From Echinicola shivajiensis (GTDB lineage Bacteria > Bacteroidota > Bacteroidia > Cytophagales > Cyclobacteriaceae), in assembly GCF_018642165.1 (NCBI RefSeq), contig NZ_JAHHZM010000003.1:372001-436000 (forward strand): a stretch of 64,000 nucleotides of DNA, written 5' to 3'. The notes under the pieces are model-generated. The model had not been told where the DNA came from, did not search any database, and saw nothing but the letters and a program-made list of their open reading frames with translations. Positions within the stretch are counted from its first letter, which is position 1, and each line of letters begins with the position of its first letter. Made by a program: the position numbers and the translations under genes. Shown here piece by piece: positions 1 to 8,758 of this stretch.

Positions 1-365
1 GAGCAAGAACAGTTAAAAATTTTTTCATTTGAATACCTATTAAATGAATAAAAGTTGATTTTTTAGTACCAGTTACTAATATTTTGAACCAAAAGTACTG
101 TATTAATCGATTATAAAAAATACTCAAAATTGAGTATTTATAACCAATTAATATACACCAATCGTTTGTTTTCGATAATAAAATGATTTTAGGAAAATGT
201 TGTTTTAGTGTAGGGCTATTTTTTGTTTAAGTTGTGGATGAGATAATTAGGTATGTAATGAAGTATTCAAAGCAAATTTTTAACAAATTATGAATCAATG
301 GTCATGCATGGTTTAATGATTGCCTGCTTGTAAAAGGGGGACAAAGAGATTTCATGATACCTTTG
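1..365. other. AT-rich intergenic region at the left edge
   Basis: No open reading frame that looks like a gene is visible on either strand. A short, nearly perfect palindrome lies at 118-139 (arms AAATACTCAA and TTGAGTATTT, 2-base spacer), which could be a bidirectional terminator or just an AT-rich hairpin. The right end carries the hairpin listed separately at 336-374. The gene to the left, if any, is outside the window. Confidence 0.5.
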
Positions 366-374
366 TTAACCCCC
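336..374 (-). terminator. Possible intrinsic terminator of the 2H phosphoesterase gene
   Basis: On the minus strand the stop codon at 366-368 lies inside a hairpin: GGGGGACAAAG (336-346) pairs with CTTTGT (361-366) and CCCCC (370-374), leaving a three-base bulge. The minus-strand transcript then reads four U residues after the C-run. Position and shape fit a terminator, but the bulge and short U-run make it a moderate call. Confidence 0.4.
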
Positions 375-1055
375 TATTAGTTGGAAATCAGCAAGCTTTT
401 GGGTGTTTTTACTTTTTTGGTACCAGTCATTAAAAACAAACTCAATATTTTTTACTTTGAAGCTACCAAAATCATGTTCATTAAATTCATTAACCAATTG
501 GATGAGTTTATCTTTTTGCTTTATGGGATTTGAAAATCGCATAATGGTGGAATGGGCTGTTTGCAAGGTGTACCTTTTGTCCAAACTTTGTTCTAAATGG
601 CTCTTTTTAAAGTCTTGTCTAAGTCGAGTTCTTAGTTCCTGTAAAATATTGTTTTCTGGATAGCCCTTTATTATTATCCCCGCTGGACTTAAAATTGCAC
701 CTCTGTATTGGATGGTAAATGAAGGTATTTCATTGATACTTTTATTGATGACCTCAATATATTCTGTGGTGGAAATATCGTTAATTGAAAAATCTGGATA
801 ACAAGATATGATGGAGAGAATGGTGGTATGAATATCAGAGTTGGGATAATAATATTGTTCAGGCTCAATTAGCCTAAGCTTAGAGATAAAATACTGGAAT
901 TTTGATTTTACCTCTTCATTTGGACGGGCAAGCACTGTTAAGCCCCTTCTGGAATCATCTAGGTTTTCAATGAGCTCATCTATTTCATACTGGTTGTTTT
1001 TTATTTTTTCTAGAGAGGGTTGGGCTATGTTGGAATAATGTGCATCTAGATTCAT
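366..1055 (-). CDS. 2H phosphoesterase superfamily protein (RNA ligase/CPDase-like)
   Basis: A 229-residue soluble protein with no signal peptide. Two H-x-T motifs mark the 2H phosphoesterase fold: H76-T-T78 in DIHTTIL and H168-S-T170 in AHSTIM, about 90 residues apart as expected for the two symmetric halves. Enzymes of this superfamily act on 2',3'-cyclic phosphates or 2'-5' linkages in RNA or nucleotides; which substrate this one uses cannot be read from the sequence. The gene stands alone, divergent from the dioxygenase gene to its right with about 170 bases between them, and is followed by a possible terminator. The start ATG at 1055 is the first in the frame and gives a full-length protein. 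Family assignment is fairly safe; function is open. Confidence 0.75.
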   Translation of the reverse strand: MNLDAHYSNIAQPSLEKIKNNQYEIDELIENLDDSRRGLTVLARPNEEVKSKFQYFISKLRLIEPEQYYYPNSDIHTTILSIISCYPDFSINDISTTEYIEVINKSINEIPSFTIQYRGAILSPAGIIIKGYPENNILQELRTRLRQDFKKSHLEQSLDKRYTLQTAHSTIMRFSNPIKQKDKLIQLVNEFNEHDFGSFKVKNIEFVFNDWYQKSKNTQKLADFQLIGG

Positions 1056-1228
1056 GGTGCTATGTTAGTATTAGAAGTAGAGTTTTGCAATCAATTTTGT
1101 GAAAAATAGTAACGAATGATAAGAATGAGCAATATTTGATGTATATACATGAATTATATTTACCTAACTTTAGTTAAGATATAGGAAGTTGCTTTTTGTT
1201 ATATAGAGCTGGCTTTAGAGATCTCAAA

Positions 1229-2068
1229 ATGTATATGAAAAACTTAGCTGATTTTAATCGATTTACAGGTGGCTTAGCTGATAATGGAATTATCATGCCG
1301 GTGTTATTCATCGGTCATGGATCACCAATGAACGGGATAGAGGATAATGAATTCAGTGATTACTGGAAAAAACTGGGTAAAGAAATTCCTACACCTAAAG
1401 CAGTGTTAGTGGTTTCGGCACATTGGTTGAGTAGGGGGACAAGGATTACAGCAATGGACTTTCCCAATACCATCCATGATTTTGGAGGATTCCCTAAAGC
1501 ACTTTTTGAAGTGCAATATCCTGCACCTGGCGATCCTCAGTTGGCTGCCTATACAGCAATAAATATCCAATCTACCCAAGTTGAGCTTGATCATGAATGG
1601 GGACTTGACCATGGTACTTGGACAGTAGTTCGACATATGTACCCCAAGGCAAATATTCCGGTATTGCAGTTAAGTATTGATTATTACCAAAGTCCACGAT
1701 ATCACTATGAATTGGCACAAGAGCTTTTTCAGTTAAGAAAAAAAGGAGTATTGATCATTGGCAGTGGTAATATGGTGCATAATCTGCGGATGGTAGCCTG
1801 GGATAAGCTGAAGGAACCGGAATACGGATATGACTGGGCGATTGAAATGAATGAAAAATTCAAAAATCTAATTAAGGAAGGTGATTATAAAGCCTTAATT
1901 GACTATCAAAAAATGGGCAAAGCAGCTCAATTGGCCATACCTACACCAGACCATTATATTCCCCTTTTGTATACTATGGGATTGAGCAGTCCTCAAGAAG
2001 AACCAAAATTCTTTAATGATAAAGCTGTTGGAGGATCACTGACGATGACTTCGGTGAAGTGGGGCTGA
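1229..2068 (+). CDS. ygiD: Extradiol ring-cleavage dioxygenase, YgiD / 4,5-DOPA dioxygenase type
   Basis: The protein matches the class III extradiol dioxygenase family represented by E. coli YgiD, which binds one metal ion through histidines and opens catechol-type rings. Visible landmarks are FIGHGSPMN near the N terminus, VSAHWLSRG about 35 residues later, and the LDHEWGLDHGTW stretch, all with conserved histidines; GSGNMVHNL follows further on and PTPDHYIPLLY near the C terminus. The reading frame is open back to a TTG at 1196, but the ATG codons at 1229 and 1235 fit the usual N terminus of the family better, so 1229 is chosen. No signal peptide is seen, so it is cytoplasmic. A clear terminator follows at 2149. 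The in vivo substrate is unknown; DOPA is only the in vitro substrate of the E. coli relative. Confidence 0.85.
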   Translation: MYMKNLADFNRFTGGLADNGIIMPVLFIGHGSPMNGIEDNEFSDYWKKLGKEIPTPKAVLVVSAHWLSRGTRITAMDFPNTIHDFGGFPKALFEVQYPAPGDPQLAAYTAINIQSTQVELDHEWGLDHGTWTVVRHMYPKANIPVLQLSIDYYQSPRYHYELAQELFQLRKKGVLIIGSGNMVHNLRMVAWDKLKEPEYGYDWAIEMNEKFKNLIKEGDYKALIDYQKMGKAAQLAIPTPDHYIPLLYTMGLSSPQEEPKFFNDKAVGGSLTMTSVKWG

Positions 2069-2148
2069 TGTTGAAGTAGCAACTATCAAGTATGAAGTAC
2101 AAAGTATTGAGAGAGACTTTGTCCAGTTTGAAGGGCTATAAACTAAAA

Positions 2149-2187
2149 AACCGCGCTGCAAGCGCGGGTTAGAAGTCTTTTTTCTTT
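2149..2187 (+). terminator. Intrinsic terminator after the dioxygenase gene
   Basis: CCGCGCT (2151-2157) and AGCGCGG (2161-2167) form a perfect 7-bp GC-rich stem with a GCA loop, followed within ten bases by a T-rich run (2176-2187). It lies 80 bases after the stop codon of the plus-strand gene. An A-run before the stem may let it work in both directions, so it could also end the minus-strand locus arriving from the right. Confidence 0.75.
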
Positions 2188-2219
2188 ATTCTATTCTCTT
2201 TTCTCTAAATTGTTTTCAC

Positions 2220-2336
2220 TCAATTACTGACATTATAAGAGTAGCTAGTATCAAGTATCATGAAGTATATTTTATACTTGATACTCAATACTAGTTACTA
2301 AGTACTATTACTACTTCCATTCAATTACTGACATTA
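2220..2336. repeat. 16-bp direct repeats bracketing a palindromic insert at a gene end
   Basis: The 16-mer TCAATTACTGACATTA occurs at 2220-2235 and again at 2321-2336. The second copy is the last part of the EEP-family coding sequence. Between them lies a palindrome with perfect 12-bp arms, AGTATCAAGTAT (2247-2258) and ATACTTGATACT (2274-2285). This looks like an inserted palindromic element with a duplicated target, or a small tandem duplication. It moves the stop codon of the neighbouring gene (see findings). Confidence 0.6.
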
Positions 2337-3174
2337 CAGGAAAATGGTCAGAAGGATAGAGATTATGGTAAGTGTCCGTTAGGATACCGTATTTTTTCAC
2401 ATTGAGGTCTTCGCTGACAAAGATATGATCAATCCTTCTGTCAGTGGTTTTGGTATTGTCAAAGCTGTTAAAGGTGCCGTTATTGGCATAACGTACATCT
2501 GCCGCCTCATAGCAATCTTTCAGCTCTTTTGAATCTCTTAGTAGGATATAGGCAGGGTTTTCTTGGTCCACATTGAAATCACCGGTCAGCATTACTGGGA
2601 TGCCTGCTTTATCGGCCTCTTGTATTTTGCTTAAGATTAATTTGGCACTTTCCTGTCGGGCTTCTACACCAACATGGTCAAAATGAGTATTGAAGACATA
2701 AAACTGTTTGCCTGACTTTTTGTCTTTTAGTTTTGCCCAAGTGCAAATTCTCGACAAAGCAGCATCCCAACCTATATTAGGCTTGGTTGTATCTGTAGAT
2801 AACCAAAAGGTGTTGCTTTCCAGTACTTTGAATTTTTTCTTGTTATAAAACAAGGGAGAATATTCTCCTTTTTCTTTACCATCCTCTCTAGCTACTCCTA
2901 TATAGTCAAAATCCTTCAATTTTTCATCCATATATTCTAATTGATGCTTCAAGGCCTCTTGAATTCCAAATACATCGAAGCCATGGAATTTGATTAGATC
3001 CACTACAACTTCTTTTCGGTTATCCCAATTATTGGGGGCATCCTTCGGGTTGTCATAGCGGATATTAAAGGTAGCTATGGTAAGGTGTTCATTTTGAGCT
3101 ACTGCAGAAAAGGCAGTTAAAAAGATCCCTAAGGAAAAAATCGCTAGGAATAACTTGGTTTGTAGTGTTTTCAT
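2311..3174 (-). CDS. Secreted endonuclease/exonuclease/phosphatase (EEP) family protein
   Basis: A 287-residue protein with an N-terminal signal peptide (hydrophobic stretch to about residue 25, cleavage after AVAQ), so it acts in the periplasm or outside. The full EEP (DNase I-like) active-site set is present: N37 in TFNIRYD, E73 in GIQEAL, the N162-T-H164 and D166-H167 cluster in NTHFDHVG, D199 and N201 in TGDFNVD, D249-H250 in RIDHIF and D276-H277 in PSDHFPV. The family hydrolyses phosphodiester or phosphomonoester bonds in nucleic acids, inositol phosphates or sphingolipids with a divalent metal. It is the last gene of the sigma-FecR-SusC-SusD set on the minus strand, 147 bases after SusD, so it probably works on the same imported substrate. 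The last two residues (WK) seem to come from a small insertion at the 3' end. Confidence 0.85.
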   Translation of the reverse strand: MKTLQTKLFLAIFSLGIFLTAFSAVAQNEHLTIATFNIRYDNPKDAPNNWDNRKEVVVDLIKFHGFDVFGIQEALKHQLEYMDEKLKDFDYIGVAREDGKEKGEYSPLFYNKKKFKVLESNTFWLSTDTTKPNIGWDAALSRICTWAKLKDKKSGKQFYVFNTHFDHVGVEARQESAKLILSKIQEADKAGIPVMLTGDFNVDQENPAYILLRDSKELKDCYEAADVRYANNGTFNSFDNTKTTDRRIDHIFVSEDLNVKKYGILTDTYHNLYPSDHFPVMSVIEWK

Positions 3175-3238
3175 TGTACTAATACAGCTTTAAGGGTTTT
3201 AATTATATACTTAAATAAAGTATCCAATTGGAAAATTA

Positions 3239-3305
3239 ATAACCGCAGATGAGATAGGCCAGGACTTGTTTATCCAACGGCTTAAATTCCCGAATCTGCG
3301 GTTAT
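3239..3305. repeat. Long-armed inverted repeat between SusD and the EEP gene
   Basis: ATAACCGCAGAT (3239-3250) and ATCTGCGGTTAT (3294-3305) are perfect 12-bp inverted arms with a 43-base spacer. The element sits between the SusD stop codon and the EEP start codon, inside the presumed operon, and could fold in the mRNA. A similar string, ATCTGTGGTTTA, stands just before the start codon at 63209, suggesting a dispersed family. Confidence 0.5.
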
Positions 3306-3321
3306 AAAATTCTTTGGAAAC

Positions 3322-5100
3322 TTACCAACCTGGGTTTTGTCCCAGATCAGGATTCATCAAAAGATCATTTTCAGGAATTGGATAAAGATAGTTTTTTTCT
3401 TCCCATTCTCTAGACTGATGGTCCAACCAATGTATTTCACCTTTGTTTTCTTCGGATAACTGTTGTGGATTGACTCCTGAATCTATGTTTTCAGCTACAT
3501 TTATATAAGTGACACCTTCAACTGGATTAGCGGGCATTGTAGTATAGAAAGCAACATCAAGGATACCATCCTCATTAAGGTCAATTGGAGTATTCAGTTT
3601 TGGTACATAGAAACCATTCCATGGCATTTCCAATAGTTCTCCTTTTTTCCATCTGACCAGATCATAAAACCTGAACCCTTCAAAAACCAATTCAATGCCC
3701 CTTTCCCTTCTTACCTCCAATAGAATTGGATCATTGATCTCAGGGAAATATGTCTGTTGTAGATAAGGGTCGATAGCTGTTGGTACACTTAGATTTCCTT
3801 TAATCCCAGCTCTTTCTCTCAATGCACCAATGGTCATTGCCCAGTCATCTGCTTCTAAGGAACCAAGTTCTGCTTTAGCCTCCGCATAGTTCAAAAGGAT
3901 TTCTGCATATCTCATGATACTGACACTGTTGATATTTCGGCTTCCGCCATCATAATACATATCGTCCAGTGTCCATTTGATAGGCTGATAACCCGTATAG
4001 GTATAAGAGAAAATAGGAGGTGCTGGAATGACTGAACCTGCATTGGTTCGTGTGTAATCAGCCATTCTAATGGTTTGCTGTAGCCTTTTGTCTCTACCTT
4101 TGGTTTCTTCCATAAAGGTCATGGTTTCATGACCACTTAAGTTGGTGAAAGGATAGCCGTCAGTGTTCAAATACGTTCTCACGAAATCTCTAGTCAAACT
4201 TACCCTTGATCCATAGGTTGAGCTTGTCCACCACCAGTTGGCATCATGAAAAACACTCAATGCTGGATCTATGACCACAGATAGCATTACCTCTTGGGAT
4301 ACAGGTTTTTCACTGATAAAAAGAGATCGATAGGAAAGGTCTTCTCCAGCTCCCTGATATAGAGAAAAGTCACCACTATTGATTACCTGTCCAGCAGCAT
4401 CAGCAGCTTCTGACAGCCATTGGTCTGCAGAAGCGGTAAGGCCATAGTTGGTATGGTATTTTCTGAAAGTTCCCTCAAAAAGACAAATTCTTGATTTAAA
4501 GCCTAGGACCACATTTTTGGTGATTAAACTTCTGCTCTCATCATCTGCAGTTTGAATATTTTCTATGGCATAATCAAGGTCTCTCAATACAGAATCCATC
4601 ACTAAAGTACGGGGATCACGGCCATTAAACAGATCTGGATCATTGACATCCATGGTTTTATTGATCCATGGAACATCCCCAAAACGTTTTACTTTTTCAA
4701 AGTAAAAGTAGGCCCTGAAGAATTTTGCAAGTGCATTATAGTGATTTTTGGTTGCTGGATTAATTTCTTCACTGACATTGTTTTCCAAGAAGAAATTGAT
4801 GTTTCTCAATTCACTCCAGGACCATCCACTACTTTGTGTAGGGGTGAAATTACCAGGTCTAAGGAAATCGGGTACCTGGGTTCTTGCTGAATAATCAGCC
4901 ATGGCGTCTCCAGCATGGATTTCTCTGGCTGTAGGAAGGGCATTATAGAATGAAGTGGAATAGAGTTCCAAACCATTTTCACTATTGAAAACGGCACTAC
5001 CTGAAGTGGTAGACTCAGGAAACTGATCAAGTTCGGCACAGCTTGAGGCAAAAGTCCCAAGAATGGCTATCGATCCGATTATGTTTTTTATATTTTTCAT
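3322..5100 (-). CDS. SusD/RagB-family outer-membrane nutrient-binding lipoprotein (locus 1)
   Basis: SusD-type proteins are surface lipoproteins that cap the SusC channel and capture the ligand. The frame is open upstream to 5139, but the ATG at 5100 gives a proper lipoprotein signal (MKNIKNIIGS... with lipobox SSC at Cys21), so that start is chosen, giving 592 residues. The usual SusD N-terminal helical repeats follow, with the AKFFRAYFYFEKVKRFGDVP stretch typical of the family, and the C-terminal part ends with YPIPENDLLMNPDLGQNPGW, the characteristic RagB/SusD ending. The gene starts 16 bases after the SusC stop and is clearly cotranscribed with it. The ligand is not known; the only enzyme in the locus is an EEP-family phosphoesterase. 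Confidence 0.92.
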   Translation of the reverse strand: MKNIKNIIGSIAILGTFASSCAELDQFPESTTSGSAVFNSENGLELYSTSFYNALPTAREIHAGDAMADYSARTQVPDFLRPGNFTPTQSSGWSWSELRNINFFLENNVSEEINPATKNHYNALAKFFRAYFYFEKVKRFGDVPWINKTMDVNDPDLFNGRDPRTLVMDSVLRDLDYAIENIQTADDESRSLITKNVVLGFKSRICLFEGTFRKYHTNYGLTASADQWLSEAADAAGQVINSGDFSLYQGAGEDLSYRSLFISEKPVSQEVMLSVVIDPALSVFHDANWWWTSSTYGSRVSLTRDFVRTYLNTDGYPFTNLSGHETMTFMEETKGRDKRLQQTIRMADYTRTNAGSVIPAPPIFSYTYTGYQPIKWTLDDMYYDGGSRNINSVSIMRYAEILLNYAEAKAELGSLEADDWAMTIGALRERAGIKGNLSVPTAIDPYLQQTYFPEINDPILLEVRRERGIELVFEGFRFYDLVRWKKGELLEMPWNGFYVPKLNTPIDLNEDGILDVAFYTTMPANPVEGVTYINVAENIDSGVNPQQLSEENKGEIHWLDHQSREWEEKNYLYPIPENDLLMNPDLGQNPGW

Positions 5101-5116
5101 TTTTGAATAATTCAAT

Positions 5117-8100
5117 TTAGAAGGTGATAGAAAGTCCAAGGGTTACACTCTTCAGGATAGGATAATTATTACCATTTCCTGAAGTACCGGATGTAAGGGT
5201 CAAATCAGATGGCCCAGTGCTTTCTACATCTAGGTTTTTGGTAACATCATACAGTGGAGACCAAGACAACAGGTTTTCTCCGGATAGGTATACTCTAGCT
5301 CCGCCCATCTTAAATTTGGAGGCCACATGTTCGGGTAGATTATAACCAATTTGGATATTTTTCATTCTCAAATAGGCGATACTTTGCAAATACCTGGTTT
5401 GAGTGGATGAGAGTGAGCGGTTGCTTCCAATAGCAGAATAGCCCCTGTATCTAGGGAAATAGGCATCTGGATTCTCCTCAGACCAAATATTGCCGATCAT
5501 GGATTTGGGAATATCATTATAAGGGCGGTTATATTGTCCCCAGAAAAGCCCTGCTTCACCACCTGGCCACCAGTCTCTCTTGCCAACTCCCTGGAAGAAG
5601 GTGCTGAAGAAGAAGTTGTTCCAGTTAAGGTCGATATTAAACCCGTAAGTATATCGCGGAGTGGAATTACCAATGATGGTTTGGTCTCCTGGATTATCAA
5701 CCGTATTTAATCCCTTATTGATTACTCCGTCCCCATTAAGGTCTTTGAATTTGATATCTCCAGGCAAGGTCGTTCTGCTAGTGGAAGATTGGATATAAGA
5801 TTGATCAGCATGGGTATTGATGTCCTCCATGGATTCAAACAGTCCTTCTGTAACATAACCCCAAATTTCGCCTACTTTCATCCCTTCATAATAATCGCTC
5901 AATCTTTTATCAGGATTGTTGTATTTGGTGATGGTAGAGGAATAATCCGCCATAAAGAATTTTACGTTGTAGTTAAGTGGCTTGGAAGCAAGGCTGACTT
6001 GGTCCTTCCAGGATACTACAAATTCCCATCCTTTTGTACGCAGGTCCGCAAAGTTACCCTTAGGGACAGCTGTTCCAAAAACCGCTGGCAAGGAATTGCC
6101 TACGGTAAACATATCAGTGGTATTTCTTATATAGGCATCACCTGTGAAGTTCAGTCTGTTTTCCAAAAGGCCCAGGTCAATACCAATGTTTGCAGTGGTG
6201 GAGGTTTCCCAGGTTAATCCATCAGGTAATACCCCCGGTTGGCTGGTATATTGAGGTCTCACACCATTGAGTATCCTGTCAGATTGAGCAATAGAAAAAA
6301 GTTCTTGGAAGGCGTAGGATCTAATATTTCCATTTCCCAATGAACCATAAGAAGCTCTTATTTTTAGGTCAGAAACAGCTTTATCAGCAATATTGAAGAA
6401 AGATTCATCTGAAATTCTCCAGCCTGCGGAGAACGAAGGAAAGAACGCGTAACGCTGATCTTGAGGAAATTTGGATGAACCGTCATATCGACCATTTACC
6501 TCCAATAAATACTTGCCGGCATAATCATAGTTAGCCCTAAAGAAACCGCCTTGGATATCCCATCTTTCCCAGCCACCATTTGTGGTAATAGACTGGCCAA
6601 GTGCTAGGTTGATGTCTTGGGCATCTTCAAAGATCAATCCATTTCTTTGTGCAGTTAGATTGCTGTAAGTAGATGATTCAAAGTTGTAACCAGCTAGTCC
6701 TTTCAAGTGGTGTTCTCCAGAGAGTTTAGGTTCATATTCAGCATAGATATTGGTAGCTAAATAGCGGGTCGCTGACCGGCTATTTCTAATGTCATTGGTA
6801 TTCATGCCAACATATTCGATCACTCCTTGGCTACGACTATAAGGAACTGGTACACGGATTCTTTGCTCACTGTTTTGGATGTCCTGGAAAGTGAAGTTTC
6901 CTCTTACCCTGAAGGTATTGTCAAAAAACTTGGTGTTGAAACTGGTGATGTTTTTAATGATGCTTCTTTCCGTATCAATGCCATTTTTGCCGTAATAGAA
7001 ATCGCCTACGGTATAGGCAGCTGAATAAGACAGGGTGCCGTCAGGGTTTAATAGTGGTGCTAAAGGGTGACCTTCATCAGCTATATTTCTCCAGATACTT
7101 CCACCTTCACCAACGTTTAATGGATTATGGTATTTTCTAAAGGAATAATCGGTATTGTTTTCTACGGTCAACCAATCGGTCATTTCCATAGAACCTTTGG
7201 CTCGGAAGTTATAGGATTTGAAGTCATCAGAATTATACTTGAAAAGCCCTTCCTGGTCATAATACCTTCCTGTGATATAATAGCCAGTTTTTCCATTGCT
7301 ACCTGATAAGGAAATGTTTTGCTCCATGGCAAAGAGACTTTTTTTGTATAGTTCCCCATAGTAGTCTGTATTGCCATAGTAGATGTACTCCCCATTTGGT
7401 CCTATTTCTATTTTAGGCAAGCTAGGGTCTTCCGACCTTCTTTTTAATTCTGCCAGGTAATCCTGAGAAAACGGAAGGGTTTTATTGGCATTTTGAGGAG
7501 TTTGGGAATAGTCATTCCATGCTGTCCAAGCTTCATTGAACATAGAGGCCCAAGTATAGCCATCAGTTACCAATTCAGGAATGGTTGTTGGGGATTTGAT
7601 GGAATAATTGGAACTATACGTCAAGGTCATTTTGTCCTTTGTAGGAGATTTTGTGGTGATGAGAATTACACCGAAAGCTCCTCTGGCACCATATATGGAT
7701 GCTGCTGAAGCATCTTTCAATACCGAAATACTTTCTATATCTGCTGGATTGATCATGGAAGGATCTCCTTCTACGCCATCAATTAATACCAAGGCATTTC
7801 CCCCTTGCCCGATAGACGTTGTCCCCCTGATATTGAAAGATGGAGATTGGGTGGGTTTACCATCTTGGATATTGATGTTCAAGTTAGGGATGGCCCCTTG
7901 CAGTCCCTGCGCAATGTTGGGTACAGGTCTGTTTTCGAAAACCTCTCCAGTCACTTGGTCTACAGCTCCTGTTAGATTGACTTTCTTCTGGGTTCCATAA
8001 CCTACTACCACGATTTCTTCTAATTCATTTGAAATGAGTTTGAAGTGAATTGGTTCTTTGCTGATGGTCATGCTGGCCCCTTGGTAACCTAAGTAACTAG

Positions 8101-8644
8101 CCATAATTTCTTCTCCCAATAGTTCTTCAGGAATATTTAGAGACCATTTTCCATCTAAATCGGAAGCAACTCCAATACCGGAACCTGCTATAAATACTGA
8201 TGCGCCTACGATGGGTTCGCCCGTGTCACGGTCGGTTACAGTACCGGAAATGGCAATGTCAACCTCTATGGCTTTGGATGAGTTTGCTTTTTGGTTTTTT
8301 CTAATAGCAATAGATTCATTGACCTGTCTAAAGTTAAGCCCTGTTTGCTCAGCAATTTGGTAAAGTAGACTTTCCAAGTCACTAGAGCCTTTTACAGAAA
8401 TACTTTGGTTTAGCTCGGATAGTTTAGGATTGAAATGGAAGCGGAAGTCACTTTGCATTTCTACTTTTTCCAAAACTTTATATAGGAGGACTTCTCCCTT
8501 ACTAAGCTCAATTTGTGTCTCACCCATTTGCTGGGCCTCACTTTCATGTGCTAAAGCAAAACTGCTGAAGCAATACATGAGTGTTCCGATGATTAAGAGA
8601 TTCGCTGTTGATTTCAAAACAATGCGAAGTAGTTTTTTTTTCAT
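5117..8644 (-). CDS. SusC/RagA-family TonB-dependent receptor with STN domain (locus 1)
   Basis: A 1175-residue outer-membrane TonB-dependent transporter. After a signal peptide (about 1-35) come an STN secretin/TonB short domain (about 45-115), a carboxypeptidase-D regulatory-like beta-sandwich starting ISGTVTDRDTGEPIVGAS, the TonB-box-like segment EIVVVGYGTQKK, the plug domain with the SusC signature LKDASAASIYGARGAFGVIL, and a long beta-barrel ending in aromatic LSITF. The STN domain is the part that in this family contacts FecR, so this receptor probably both imports and signals. It is followed 16 bases later by SusD. Upstream, a terminator-like hairpin separates it from fecR. Confidence 0.95.
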   Translation of the reverse strand: MKKKLLRIVLKSTANLLIIGTLMYCFSSFALAHESEAQQMGETQIELSKGEVLLYKVLEKVEMQSDFRFHFNPKLSELNQSISVKGSSDLESLLYQIAEQTGLNFRQVNESIAIRKNQKANSSKAIEVDIAISGTVTDRDTGEPIVGASVFIAGSGIGVASDLDGKWSLNIPEELLGEEIMASYLGYQGASMTISKEPIHFKLISNELEEIVVVGYGTQKKVNLTGAVDQVTGEVFENRPVPNIAQGLQGAIPNLNINIQDGKPTQSPSFNIRGTTSIGQGGNALVLIDGVEGDPSMINPADIESISVLKDASAASIYGARGAFGVILITTKSPTKDKMTLTYSSNYSIKSPTTIPELVTDGYTWASMFNEAWTAWNDYSQTPQNANKTLPFSQDYLAELKRRSEDPSLPKIEIGPNGEYIYYGNTDYYGELYKKSLFAMEQNISLSGSNGKTGYYITGRYYDQEGLFKYNSDDFKSYNFRAKGSMEMTDWLTVENNTDYSFRKYHNPLNVGEGGSIWRNIADEGHPLAPLLNPDGTLSYSAAYTVGDFYYGKNGIDTERSIIKNITSFNTKFFDNTFRVRGNFTFQDIQNSEQRIRVPVPYSRSQGVIEYVGMNTNDIRNSRSATRYLATNIYAEYEPKLSGEHHLKGLAGYNFESSTYSNLTAQRNGLIFEDAQDINLALGQSITTNGGWERWDIQGGFFRANYDYAGKYLLEVNGRYDGSSKFPQDQRYAFFPSFSAGWRISDESFFNIADKAVSDLKIRASYGSLGNGNIRSYAFQELFSIAQSDRILNGVRPQYTSQPGVLPDGLTWETSTTANIGIDLGLLENRLNFTGDAYIRNTTDMFTVGNSLPAVFGTAVPKGNFADLRTKGWEFVVSWKDQVSLASKPLNYNVKFFMADYSSTITKYNNPDKRLSDYYEGMKVGEIWGYVTEGLFESMEDINTHADQSYIQSSTSRTTLPGDIKFKDLNGDGVINKGLNTVDNPGDQTIIGNSTPRYTYGFNIDLNWNNFFFSTFFQGVGKRDWWPGGEAGLFWGQYNRPYNDIPKSMIGNIWSEENPDAYFPRYRGYSAIGSNRSLSSTQTRYLQSIAYLRMKNIQIGYNLPEHVASKFKMGGARVYLSGENLLSWSPLYDVTKNLDVESTGPSDLTLTSGTSGNGNNYPILKSVTLGLSITF

Positions 8645-8724
8645 AACTTTGATTAATAAAGGTTTACGTCCTTACTGCTACATGGTCGAAGATGGAAGCA
8701 GTTTGGAAAATCATTTAATCTTTT

Positions 8725-8757
8725 AAAATCCGGAGATGATCCATATCACCGGATTTT
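8725..8757 (-). terminator. Hairpin between fecR and susC of locus 1
   Basis: AAAATCCGG (8725-8733) and CCGGATTTT (8749-8757) form a perfect 9-bp stem around a 15-base loop. In the minus-strand transcript it directly follows the FecR stop codon (8759-8761) and ends in a short U-run, so it looks like a terminator or attenuator. It would let the regulators be expressed at a low level while susCD is controlled separately. Confidence 0.6.
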
Positions 8758-8758
8758 T

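Noticed and set aside
403-663. 86-codon plus-strand frame opposite the 2H phosphoesterase gene
   Set aside because: Antisense to a gene with both H-x-T motifs intact; the translated sequence shows no family features.
5789-8000. Plus-strand frames (5789-6217, 7608-8000) over the SusC gene of locus 1
   Set aside because: Antisense shadows of SusC without start context, domains or independent coding signal.
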